64,000 bases of DNA from NCBI GenBank assembly GCA_947044405.1, contig CAMRHE010001110.1, forward strand, positions 62,001 to 126,000, read 5' to 3'. How positions within the stretch are numbered: position 1 is the first letter of the stretch; each line of letters opens with the position of its first letter. Shown in pieces: positions 42,301 through 53,154 of the stretch. The stretch comes from Leptodactylus fallax (Eukaryota; Chordata; Amphibia; Anura; Leptodactylidae). Position numbers and translations under genes: made by a program. Below the pieces are notes generated by a model. It made no database searches. It was not told where the DNA came from and saw only the letters and a program-made list of their open reading frames with translations.

Positions 42301-45263
42301 GCCGTCCTTACCTCAGCAGTCAGTACATAGAGCAGGGAGATGGCCGTCATTATCTCAACAGTGAGTACATAGAGCAGGGAGATGGCCGTCATTACCTCAG
42401 CAGTGAGTACATAGAGAAAGGAGATGGCCGTCCTTACCTCAGCAGTCAGTACATAGAGCAGGGAGATGGCCGTCATTATCTCAACAGTGAGTACATAGAG
42501 CAGGGAGATGGCCGTCATTATCTCAACAGTGAGTACATAGAGCAGGGAGATGGCCGTCGTTACCTCAGCAGTCAGTACATAGAGAAGGGAGATGGCCGTC
42601 AGCTCAGCAGTCAGTACATAGAGCAGGGAGATGGCCGTTGTTACCTCAGCAGTCAGTACATAGAGCAGGGAGATGACCATCATTACCTCAGCAGTCAGTA
42701 CATAGAGCAGGGAGATGACCATCATTACCTCAGCAGTCAGTACATAGAGAAGGGAGATGGCCGTCGTTACCTCAGCAGTCAGTACATAGAGCAGGGAGAT
42801 GGCCGTCATTACCTCAGCAGTCAGTACATAGAGAAAGGAGATGGCCGTCATTACCTCAGCAGTCAATACATAGAGAAGAGAGATTGCCGTTGTTATCTCA
42901 GCAATCAGTACATAGAGCAGGGAGATGACCATCATTACCTCAGCAGTCAGTACATAGAGAAAGGAGATGGCCGTCATTACCTCAGCACTCAGTACATAGA
43001 GCAGGGAGATGACCATCATTAACTCAGCAGTCAGTACATAGAGCAGGAAGATGGCTGTCGTTACCTCAGCAGTCAGTACATAGAGCAGGGAGATGGCCGT
43101 CATTACCTCAGCAGTCAGTACATAGAGAAAGGAGATTGCCACAATTACCTCAGCAGTCAGTACATAGAGCAGGGACATGGCCGTCATTACCTCAGCAGTC
43201 AGTACATAGAGAAAGGAGATGGCCGTCATTACCTCAGCAGTCAATACATAGAGAAGAGAGATTGCAGTTGTTATCTCAGCAATCAGTACATAGAGCAGGG
43301 AGATGGCCGTTGTTACCTCAGCAGTCAGTACATAGAGCAGGGAGATGACCATCATTACCTCAGCAGTCAGTACATAGAGAAAGGAGATGGCCGTCATTAC
43401 CTCAGCACTCAGTACATAGAGCAGGGAGATGACCATCATTAACTCAGCAGTCAGTACATAGAGCAGGAAGATGGCCGTCATTACCTCAGCAGTGAGTACA
43501 TAGAGCAGGGAGATGGCCGTCGTTACCTCAGCAATGAGTACATAGAGCAGGGATATGGCCGTCGTTACCTCAGCAATGAGTTCATAGAGCAGGGAGATGG
43601 CTGTCGTTACCTCAGCAGTCAGTACATAGAGCAGGGAGATGGCCGTCGTTCCCTCAGCAGTCAGTACATAGAGCAGGGAGATGGCCATCATTACCTCAGC
43701 AGTCAGTACATAGAGAAAGGAGATGGCCATCACCTCAGCAGTCAGTACATAGAGCAGGGAGATGGCCGTCATTACCTCAGCAGTCAGTACATAGAGCAGG
43801 GATATGGCTGTCGTTACCTCAGCAGTCAGTACATAGAGCAGGGAGATGGCCGTCGTTCCCTCAGCAGTCAGTACATAGAGCAGGAAGATGGCCGTCGTTA
43901 CCTCAGCAGTCAGTACATAGAGAAAGGAGATGGCCGTCATTACCTCAGCAGTCAGTACATAGAGCAGGGAGATGGCCATCATTACCTCAGCAGTCAGTAC
44001 ATAGAGAAAGGAGATGGCCATCACCTCAGCAGTCAGTACATAGAGAAAGGAGATGGCCGTCATTACCTCAGCAGTCAGTACATAGAGCAGGGAGATGGCC
44101 GTCATTACCTCAGCAGTGAGTACATAGAGCAGGGATATGGCCGTCGTTACCTCAGCAATGAGTTCATAGAGCAGGGAGATGGCCGTCGTTAGCTCAGCAG
44201 TCAGTACATAGAGCAGGGAGATGGCCGTCATTACCTCAGCAGTCAGTACATAGAGAAAGGAGATGGCCGTCATTACCTCAGCAGTCAGTACATAGAGCAG
44301 GGAGATGGCCATCATTACCTCAGCAGTCAGTACATAGAGAAAGGAGATGGCCGTCATTACCTCAGCAGTCAGTACATAGAGAAAGGAGATGGCCGTCATT
44401 ACCTCAGCAGTCAGTACATAGAGCAGGGAGATGGCCGTCATTACCTCAGCAGTGAGTACATAGAGCAGGGAGATGGCCGTCGTTAGCTCAGCAGTCAGTA
44501 CATAGAGAAAGGAGATGGCCGTCATTACCTCAGCAGCCAGTACATAGAGCAGGGAGATGGCCGTCATTACCTCAGCAGTCAGTACATAGAGAAAGGAGAT
44601 GGCCGTCCTTACCTCAGCAGTCAGTACATAGAGCAGGGAGATGGCCGTCATTATCTCAGCAGTCAGTACATAGAGCAGGGAGATGGCCGTCATTACCTCA
44701 GCAGTGAGTACATAGAGCAGGGAGATGGCCGTCATTACCTCAGCAATCAGTACATAGAGCAGGGAGATGGCCATCGTTACCTCAGCAGTGAGTACATAGA
44801 GCAGGGAGATGGCCGTCATTACCTCAGCAATCAGTACATAGAGCAGGGAGATGGCCATCGTTACCTCAGCAATGAGTTCATAGAGCAGGGAGATGGCCGT
44901 CGTTACCTCAGCAGTCAGTACATAGAGCAGGGAGATGGCCATCGTTACCTCAGCAATCAGTACATAGGACATGGAGATGGCCGTCATTATCTCAACAGTG
45001 AGTACATAGAGCAGGGATATGGCAGTCGTTACCTCAGCAATGAGTTCATAGAGCAGGGAGATGGCCGTCGTTACCTCAGCAATGAGTTCATAGAGCAGGG
45101 ATATGGCCGTCGTTACCTCAGCAGTCAGTACATAGAGCAGGGAGATGGCCGTCATTATCACAACAGTGAGTACATAGAGCAGGGATATGGCAGTCGTTAC
45201 CTCAGCAATGAGTTCATAGAGCAGGGAGATGGCCGTCATTACATCAGTAGTCAGTACATAGAG
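39381..45263. repeat. 42-bp minisatellite (intron 3)
   Basis: About 140 units of 42 bp with core CAGTCAGTACATAGAGCAGG followed by (G/A)AGATGGCCGTC(A/G)TTACCT. Some units are 39 bp through a 3-base deletion (GGCCATCACCTCAG). All length variants seen are multiples of three, so one sense-strand frame stays open for 1,992 codons (39291-45269) as a 14-residue hydrophobic repeat of the LYVLTAEVMTAISL type. Its first codon is GTG, it has no recognisable domain, and it lies wholly in an intron; I treat it as a by-product of the unit. Confidence 0.96.
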
Positions 45264-46866
45264 ACACACTAACAGGAGGAGGACACCTGAGGAGGAGAGG
45301 CCATGCTAACAGGAGGAGGAGACCTGAGGAGGAAAGGCCGCACTAACAGGAGACCTGAGGAGGAGAGAGCGCACTAACAGGAGGAGGAGAGGCCACACTA
45401 ACAGGAGAACTGAGGAGGAGAGAGCCCACTAACAGGAGGAGGAGACCTGAGGAGGAGAGGCCGCACTAACAGGAGGAGGAGGAAGAGACCTGAGGAGGAG
45501 AGGCCGCACTAACAGGAGGAAGAGACCTGAGGAGGAGAGGCCGCACTAACAGGAGGAGGAGGAAGAGACCTGAGGAGGAGAGGCCGCACTAACAGGAGGA
45601 GGAGACCTGAGGAGGAAAGGCCACAGTAACAGGAGGAGGAGACCTGAGGAGGAGAGGCCGCACTAAAAGGAGGAGGAGACCTGAGGAGGAAAGGCCACAC
45701 TAACAGGAGGAGGAGACCTGAGGAGGAGAGGCCGCACTAACAGGAGGAGGAGGAAGAGACCTGAGGAGGAGAGGCCGCACTAACAGGAGGAAGAGACCTG
45801 AGGAGGAGAGGCCGCACTAACAGGAGGAGGAGGAAGAGACCTGAGGAGGAGAGGCCGCACTAACAGGAGGAGGAGACCTGAGGAGGAAAGGCCACAGTAA
45901 CAGGAGGAGGAGACCTGAGGAGGAGAGGCCGCACTAACAGGAGGAGGAGACCTGAGGAGGAAAGGCCACACTAACAGGAGGAGGAGACCTGAGGAGGAGA
46001 CCTGAGGAGGAGAGGCCGCACTAACAGGAGGAGACCTGAGGAGGAGAAGCCGCACTAACAGGAGGAGGAGACCTGAGGAGGAGAGGCCACACTAATAGAA
46101 GGAGGAGAACTGAGGAGGAGGAGGAGAGGCCGCACTAACAGGAGCAGGAGACCTGAGGAGGAGAGGCTGCACTAATAGGAGGAGGAGAAGAGATCGCACT
46201 AACAGGAGGAGGAGGAGACCTGAGAAGGAGAGGCCGCACTAACAGGAGGAGGAGGAGAGGCCGCACTAACAGAAGGAGGAGAACTTAGGAGAGGCCGCAC
46301 TAACGGAAATAGGAGACCTGAGGAGGAGAGAGCGCACTAACAGGAGGAGGAGACCTGAGGAGGAGAGGCTGCACTAACAGGAGGAGGAGACCTGAGGAGT
46401 AGAAGCTGCACTAGCAGGAGGAGGAGGAGGAAGAGACCTGAGGAGTAGAAGCCGCACTAGCAGGAGGAGGAGGAGGAGGAAGAGACCTGAGGAGGAGAAG
46501 CCGCACTAACAGGAGGAGGAGACCTGAGGAGGAGAGGCCGCACTAACAGGAGGAGACCTGAGGAGGAGAAGCTGCACTAACAGGAGGAGAACTGAGGAGG
46601 AGAGGCTGCACTAACAGGAGTACTAGACCTGAGGAGGAGAGGCCGCGCTCACAGGAGGAGGAGACCTGAGGAGGAGAGAGCGCACTAACAGGAGGAGGAG
46701 ACCTGAGGAGGCGAGAGCGCACTAACAGGAGGAGGAGAGAGTGCACTAACAGGAGGAGGAGACCTGAGGAGGAGAGAGACCACTAACAGGAGGAGGAGAC
46801 CTGAGGAGAAAGAGAACTGAGGAGGAAGAGGAGGAGACCTGAGGAGGAGAGAGCGAACTAACAGGA
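45264..46866. repeat. 37-bp GA-rich minisatellite, block 1 (intron 3)
   Basis: About 43 units, basic length 37 bp, core CACTAACAGGAGGAGGAGAC then CTGAGGAGGAGAGGCCG, with many GGA-run length variants. It abuts the 42-bp array with no spacer. On the gene's sense strand each unit is a pyrimidine tract ending in CAG|GT. The last bases (46862-46866, CAGGA) are the target duplication of the LTR element. Confidence 0.95.
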
Positions 46867-47065
46867 TGTGATGATTCCGCTTAAATATGGCTATAACTCA
46901 AAGATGTATTTTGATCTCTGGGTATCGTATCTCTCTCTTACTTCCATTTATTCATAATTTGCGCAGCTCTAATCCTAGATGTATGTTGTCAGTAGGGCAA
47001 CCTTGTAACAATAGGGCTTTGTATCCATCCCAGAATAGCTCTATTGAATTCCTACCTAGGCCTGG
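46867..47065 (+). repeat. Truncated 5' LTR of the outer element
   Basis: The first 199 bp of an LTR, about 97% identical to the start of the 3' LTR at 52183. It stops at CCTAGGCCTGG, where a new TGTGATGATT begins. Confidence 0.88.
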
Positions 47066-47939
47066 TGTGATGATTCTGCCATAAATATGCCTATAACTCA
47101 GAGATGTATTTTGATCTCTGGGTATAGTATCTCCCCTTCTTACCTGCATTTATTGATAATGTGCGCAGCTATAAGCCTAGGTGTATATTGGCAGTAGTTG
47201 CCGGACTGGAACAATAGGGCTTTGTATCCATCCCAGCAGGGCTCCATTGAATTCATACACAGCCCTGAGTGATCAAAGAAACATGCATTGTCCAGTCTGC
47301 ACTGTAGATCAGATATGGCTGATAACATTGTATCATTTCACTTGGTCTCAGCTCAATACAAAGAATCTGGACTTGAGTGCATTAATCCATCAGACTTGCT
47401 GTTGCCGGTGACCTCATTCTGGGAGGTGGCATAAAGGGTATATAAGATGAGGTAAGAGGTCAGTGGGGGGAGATTTGTGCTGGGACTACAAGGGAACACT
47501 ATGAGGAGTTATTACAGACAGACCACTGTAAAGAGCATGCAGGCTGGATTATTGTATTGATGCCACATGCTAGGAGTTAATGCTGCTGCCTCCACTGGTG
47601 ATCTCCACATGCCATGTGTGAGTGTTGGACTATAGAGCCACATCCAGGAGATGTGTGGTAAAGTAACTATTTCACTTTTATGCCCTTTTTATTTCATTGC
47701 ACTGTATCTTGTAACTAGTAACTGTTAATGCTTGTATATATCTGCATATCTGTTCTGAACTGCATGTGTTAGATGTTAATACCGACCCATTTAGGGGTTA
47801 ATAAATATATAAAATTTAGAAAGCTTGTCTTGTATTTATCTTGTGAACCCGGCACTCACTGGCGGTGAGTGTGGTTTTTATATGAAAGAAGACTCAGGTG
47901 TGAGCCAACACGGTGTTGGCGCACTGAGGATCTTTCACA
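47066..47939 (+). repeat. Full LTR of the inner element (874 bp)
   Basis: TGTG...CACA termini, closer to the LTR of copy 1 than to the neighbouring fragment (for example GGCAGTAGTTGCC and CCCAGCAGGGCTCC). A TATATAAG box lies at about 47439. It is followed one base later by a primer-binding site. Confidence 0.88.
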
Positions 47940-47940
47940 T

Positions 47941-47960
47941 TGGTGGCAGCGTAGTGGGAT
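47941..47960 (+). promoter_or_regulatory. Primer-binding site of copy 2
   Basis: TGGTGGCAGCGTAGTGGGAT, identical in sequence and spacing to that of copy 1. Confidence 0.7.
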
Positions 47961-48142
47961 CTTAGGATAAACAGCGTGCGTTGGGGACCTTTATCCCTCA
48001 AAGGCTGGGGATTGTAGTAATCCTATGAGACAAGCTCGGTATTAAAGCAAGCATTAAGATACAGTGAAAGTTTGATACAGTGCTGTTCCCCTCCCTTACT
48101 CTCTGTATTCTATCCTATCTTTTATTTGGCAAATACCAGTGG

Positions 48143-51100
48143 ATGGCTAGTGGGCTCAGAAGCAGAGCCCCAGAACTGCTGAACCAGGCTTTTGGAGATC
48201 CTGAGCGTATGGCTGAAATGGAGGCAGCCACAGCCATGCAGAGAATCGAGCAGAGTCCTGATTTTGGGGCTAGGCCAGGAAGTGCGGCAAGCAGCCCGGT
48301 CCCAAGGATTACTTCACCAGGAGGGACCAGTAGCCCCAGCCTTGCTATGGGAATGGCTTCATACTGGCAAACGGCCCTGCAGCAAGTAGGCACCAGTGAC
48401 CCTAACACATACCTGCAGGTGTTGTGCCGCTTTCAGGAAGCTGCAGAACGAGAACGGCAGGCTGATCGTGAGGCAGCAGAACGGCATGCTGATCGTGAAG
48501 CTGCAGAACGAGGAGCGGCAGTATCAGCTTGAGCTCAAAAGACTGGAGCTCTCCCAGCGGGCACAAACTGCCCCTGCGCAAACTCCAACAACCCTGCAGA
48601 GACCCTCAAGTTGGAAGGAGAAGCCAGGCCGGAGTTCACCACAGCCATCTGTCGTCAGGTCGGGTGAGACAAACTATGCCCCGGGTGGTCCCTCCCCTGT
48701 CCCAAGAACTCTGGGCACCCTAGTGACCTTCCCCAAACCCCAAGGGGAGGTGCGGCGGGGCCATGCCTGTAACCAGACAGGACATTTCAAGGAGGAGTGC
48801 CCCAACCACCCTGAGAACTTCCCTGCTTCCCAAGCCACAGCAGGTGGCCCATCTGTGTGTCTGGATGGGGGTGCAGGAAAAGGAATGCGGACTGTGGGAC
48901 TATTGACTGATTTGCCTGCTAATGTACTGTTGGGAACTGATTTAGGACCTATGATGTCCCAATATGGGGTGGAGAGCACCCCAATTTACTGTGATAAACT
49001 GTCTATGACTAATGTTGATAATGTGTCTGTCATATCTGCAGAGAGGGCCCGTAACCCCCTCTCTGAGATACTTCCCATGGCAGTCAATGTAAATGCTAAT
49101 GAGTTGCCTTCAGCTGAGAGTAGGGAAGATGCAAATGAGCTTCCTGCAACCCAGCTCAACAAAAATGTTATTGTTGCTTTGTTCACCCCCGTGCTAGGAG
49201 CCAATGAGACTAAGTCTGTAGACACACCCACATCTGTGGGGGCGTCGCCCTCCCAGCTTGTTAATATGTCTACCACAAATCTCATTGAGGCCCGTTGTGA
49301 ATTAACAATTGCTAATGAATGTACTGTCAATGTAATTGCCAATGCTTGTTGTGAAAGTGTACAGGGTAGCTCTCCTGCGTCACTGGAAGCAACTTCTACT
49401 ATTTCGCCCAGTGCATCCGATGAGCACCCAACTGCTGACCATGTACCAGGTGGTCAGGTAGGCTATGGGGATCTTATGGCCGATCCAGGTGAGGGACGGA
49501 CTGCTGGTAGTGCGGTGTTAGCCCGCAGCCAGAGTGCTACAAGGGTGGAGGGCGTTCCGACCCTTGAACCGTTGCCTACACCACCTGGAGTCGGTGCTGA
49601 GACCGCCATGACTAGCCTCACCCCCTTGAAGCCAGAGGAGTCCGGCCGGTATGAGACATACACGTCTCTTCTGTCCAGTTCTATTCCAGGAGTGCCCATG
49701 GCCCAAGTGCAGATGGCAGGGGGTACTGGAGGTGTGAGCCAAGAAGAGGGTATGTCCAATGTATTACCTGTCAATGTATTGTGGGGGGATGGTTTGGGGA
49801 AGCCTGATCTCAGTCATTTGCCCAAGGTATCACCATCACCCACCCAAGTACAGGAGGAACAGGGTCCAAACATACCTGTGCCAGAACCAGAGGTGCCCCT
49901 AGGTTTGGAAGCAAAGGGGGAGGTGCAGAATCCCCTAGAACTCTCCCAACTAGCTGCTAGTGTGAGAGAGACCCTGAGAGACCGCCGGGATGGGGTCTCT
50001 GAACTGGTATCCCAAGGGCCTGGGGTTATGAGTGTGGCTCCACAGGATGCACATAACACATACCTGCAGGTGTTGTGCCGTTTTCAGGAAGCTGTAGAAC
50101 ACGAATGGCAGGCCGCAGAACAGCAGGCTGATCGTGAGGCAGCAGAACGAGAACGGCAGGCAGATCGTGAGACAGTAGAACGAGAACGGCAGGCTGCTGA
50201 ACGACAGGCAGAGAGGGAGAGGAAGGCTGCTGAGCGACAGGCCGAGAGGGAGTATCAGCTTGAGCTGAAGAGGCGGAAAATCTCCCAGCAGGCGCAAACT
50301 CCAACAACCCTGCAGAGACCCTCAAGTTGGAAGGAGAAGCCAGGCCGGAGTTCACCACAGCCGTCTGTCGTCAGGTCGGGTGAGACAAACTATGCCCCAG
50401 GTGGTCCCTCCCCTGTCCCAAGAACTCTGGGCGCCCGGGTGACCTTCCCCAAACCCCAAGGGGAGGTGCGGCGGGGCCATGCCTGTAACCAGACAGGACA
50501 TTTCAAGGAGGAGTGCCCCAACCGCCCTGAGAACTTCCTTGCTTCCCAAGCCACAGCAGGTGGCCCATCTGTGTATCTGGACTGGGGTGCAGGAAAAGGA
50601 ATGCGGACTGTGGGACTATTGACTGATTTGCCGGCTAATGTACTGTTGGGAACTGATTTAGGACCTATGATGTCCCAATATGGGGTGGGGAGCACCCCAA
50701 TTTACTGTGATAAACTGTCTATGACTAATGTTGATAATGTGTCTGTCATATCTGCAGAGAGGGCCCATAACCCCCCCCTCTGAGATACTTCCTATGGCAG
50801 TAAGTGTAAATGCTAATGAGTTGCCTTCAGCTGAGAGCAGGGAAGATGCAAATGAGCTTCCTGCAACCCAGCTCCGCAAAAATGTTATTGATGCTTTGTT
50901 CACCCCCGTGCTAGGAGCCAATGAGACTAAGTCTGTAGACACACCCACATCTGCTGGGGCATCTCCCTCCCAGCCTGTTAATATGTCTACTGCAGATCTC
51001 ATTGAGGCCCGGTGTGAATTAACAATTGCTAATGAAGGTACTGTCAATGTAATTGCCAATGCTTGTTGTGAAAGTGTACAGGGTAGCTCTTCTGAGTCAC

Positions 51101-52081
51101 TGGAAGCGACTTCTACTATTTCGCTCAGTGCATCCGATGAGCACCCAACTGCTGACCATGTACCAGGTGGTCAGGTAGGCTATGTGGATCTCATGGCTGA
51201 TCCAGGTGAGGGACGGACTGCTGGTAGTGCGGTGTTAGCCCGCAGCCAGAGTGCTACAAGGGTGGAGGGCGTTCCGACCCTTGAACCGTTGCCTACACCA
51301 CCTGGAGTCGGTGCTGAGACTGCCATGACTAGCCTCACTCCCTTGAAGCCGGAGGAGTCCGGCCGGTATGAGACATACACGTCTCTTCGGTCCAGTTCTA
51401 TTCCAGGAGTGCCCATGGCCCAAGTGCAGATGGCATGAGGTACTGGAGGTGTGACCCAAGAAGGGGGTATGTCAAATGTATTACCTGTCAATGTATTGTG
51501 GGGGGGATGGTTTGGGGAAGCATGATCTCAGTCATTTGCCCAAGGTATCACCATCACCCACCCAAGTACAGGAGGAACAGGGTGTAGGCCCAAAGGGGTA
51601 AGGCGTCTGGGGGGGAGGACAGGGTCCAAACATACCGGTGCCAGAACCAGAGGTGCCCCTAGGTTTGGAAGCAAAGGGGGAGGTGCAGAATCCCCTAGAA
51701 CTCTCCCAACTAGCGGCTAGTGTGAGAGAGACCCTGAGAGACCGCCGGGATGGGGTCTCTGAACTGGTATCCCAAAGACCGGGGGTCATCAGTGTGGCTC
51801 CACAGGATACCAGTACTCAGAAAGCGGACCCAGAACAGGCAGGAGGTAGCCAAGTGTACGTGGCTCAGGGCCTGAGCCTTAGAAGTGTCCCTAGTCAGAC
51901 TAGAGAGCCAGAAGGGTCCGGCGGCTATGTAACATGCATCTCTCTTTTGTCTCACTCCAGCCAAGAGTTCAGAGATGCTGTCCAAGCTGACCCTAGTCTG
52001 GACCTATTGAAGGCGCGTGGTGCTCAACCACCCTCTGAGTCTGACAAGGCCCGAGTCTGTTGGGACCCCGGGGGAAGTGGG
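48143..52081 (+). pseudogene. Gag-like remnant, copy 2 (two tandem partial copies)
   Basis: The ATG at 48143 starts MASGLRSRAPELLNQAFGD. An extra G at about 48511 shifts the frame inside the coiled coil. The shifted frame then stays open to 50783 and passes through a first zinc-knuckle remnant and protease tail. At about 50050 it runs in frame into a second coiled coil, knuckle and protease tail. Further breaks are extra C bases at about 50771 and a TGG-to-TGA change at about 51437. Both knuckles read GHACNQTGHFKEEC, lacking the first Cys as in copy 1. No reverse transcriptase or integrase. Non-functional. Confidence 0.85.
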
Positions 52082-52171
52082 GAAGCCTTGGGGCCAGAGC
52101 CTGAGAAGCTGAAGCGGCGTAGGTGCTCTCAGAAGAGGGGCACAGGCCCCTACTTCCTACAAGCCCCATCT

Positions 52172-52182
52172 AAAGGGGGAGG
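52172..52182 (+). promoter_or_regulatory. Polypurine tract of copy 2
   Basis: AAAGGGGGAGG directly before the 3' LTR, identical to copy 1. Confidence 0.88.
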
Positions 52183-53154
52183 TGTGATGATTCCACTTAA
52201 ATATGGCTATAACTCAAAGATGTATTTTGATCTCTGGGTAGCGTACCTCTCTCTTACTTCCATTTATTCATAATGTGTGCAGCTCTAATCCTAGATGTAT
52301 GTTATCAGTAGGGCAACCTTGTAACAATAGGGCTTTGTATCCATCCCAGAATAGCTCTATTGAATTCCTACCTAGGCCTGGGTGATCAAATAAACATGCA
52401 TGGTTCAGCCTGGGCTGTTAGATCAGACATGGTTGATAACATTGTATCATTTCACTTAATCCTATCTCCTTACAAAGGATCTGGACATGAGTGCATTAAT
52501 CAATCAGACTTGCCGTCGCCGGTGACCTCATTCTGGGAGGTGTACTCAAGGGTATAAAAGATGAGGTAAGAGGTCAGTGGGGAGAGATTGGGCTGAGACT
52601 ACCCCTAAGAGGAGAATACTGTGCAGAGACTATCACTGAGATGCTATTATGAGGAGAGGCTGCTGTGATGAGCATGCAGGCTGGAATGCTGCTGCTTACT
52701 ATGATGAGACTACCTCTGAGACAAGACACTGAGAGACTATTGGGACATACTGTGAGGAGCATGCAGGCTGGAATACTGTGTTGATGCCACATGCTAGAAG
52801 CCTCCACTGGTTATTCACACATATCCGAGCATGTGTGAGTGTTGGACTACAGAACCACATCAAGGACATGTGTTGTAAAGTAATCATTTCACTTTTATTC
52901 CCTTTTATTTTATTGTACTGTATATTGTAACTAGTAACTGTTAATGCTTGCATATATCTACATATCTGTTCTGAACTGCATGTGTTAGATGTTGATACCG
53001 ACCCATTTAGGGGTTAATAAATATATAAAATTTAGAAAGCTTGTCTTGTATTTATCTGTGAACCCGACACTCACTGGAGGAGAGTGTGGTTTTTATATGA
53101 AAGAAGTCTCAGGTGTGGGTCAACGCGGTGTTGGCGCACTGAGGATCTTTCACA
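52183..53154 (+). repeat. 3' LTR of the outer element (972 bp)
   Basis: TGTG...CACA termini; TATAAAAG at 52553. It is longer than the other LTRs because of about 100 bp of extra, partly duplicated sequence between the TATA box and the AATAAA signal (two GAGCATGCAGGCTGGAAT motifs near 52672 and 52757). Confidence 0.92.

Noticed and set aside
50050..51810. Second gag block as an independent gene
   Set aside because: It has no start of its own, continues in frame from the first block through a deletion joint, and contains a frameshift and a nonsense codon.
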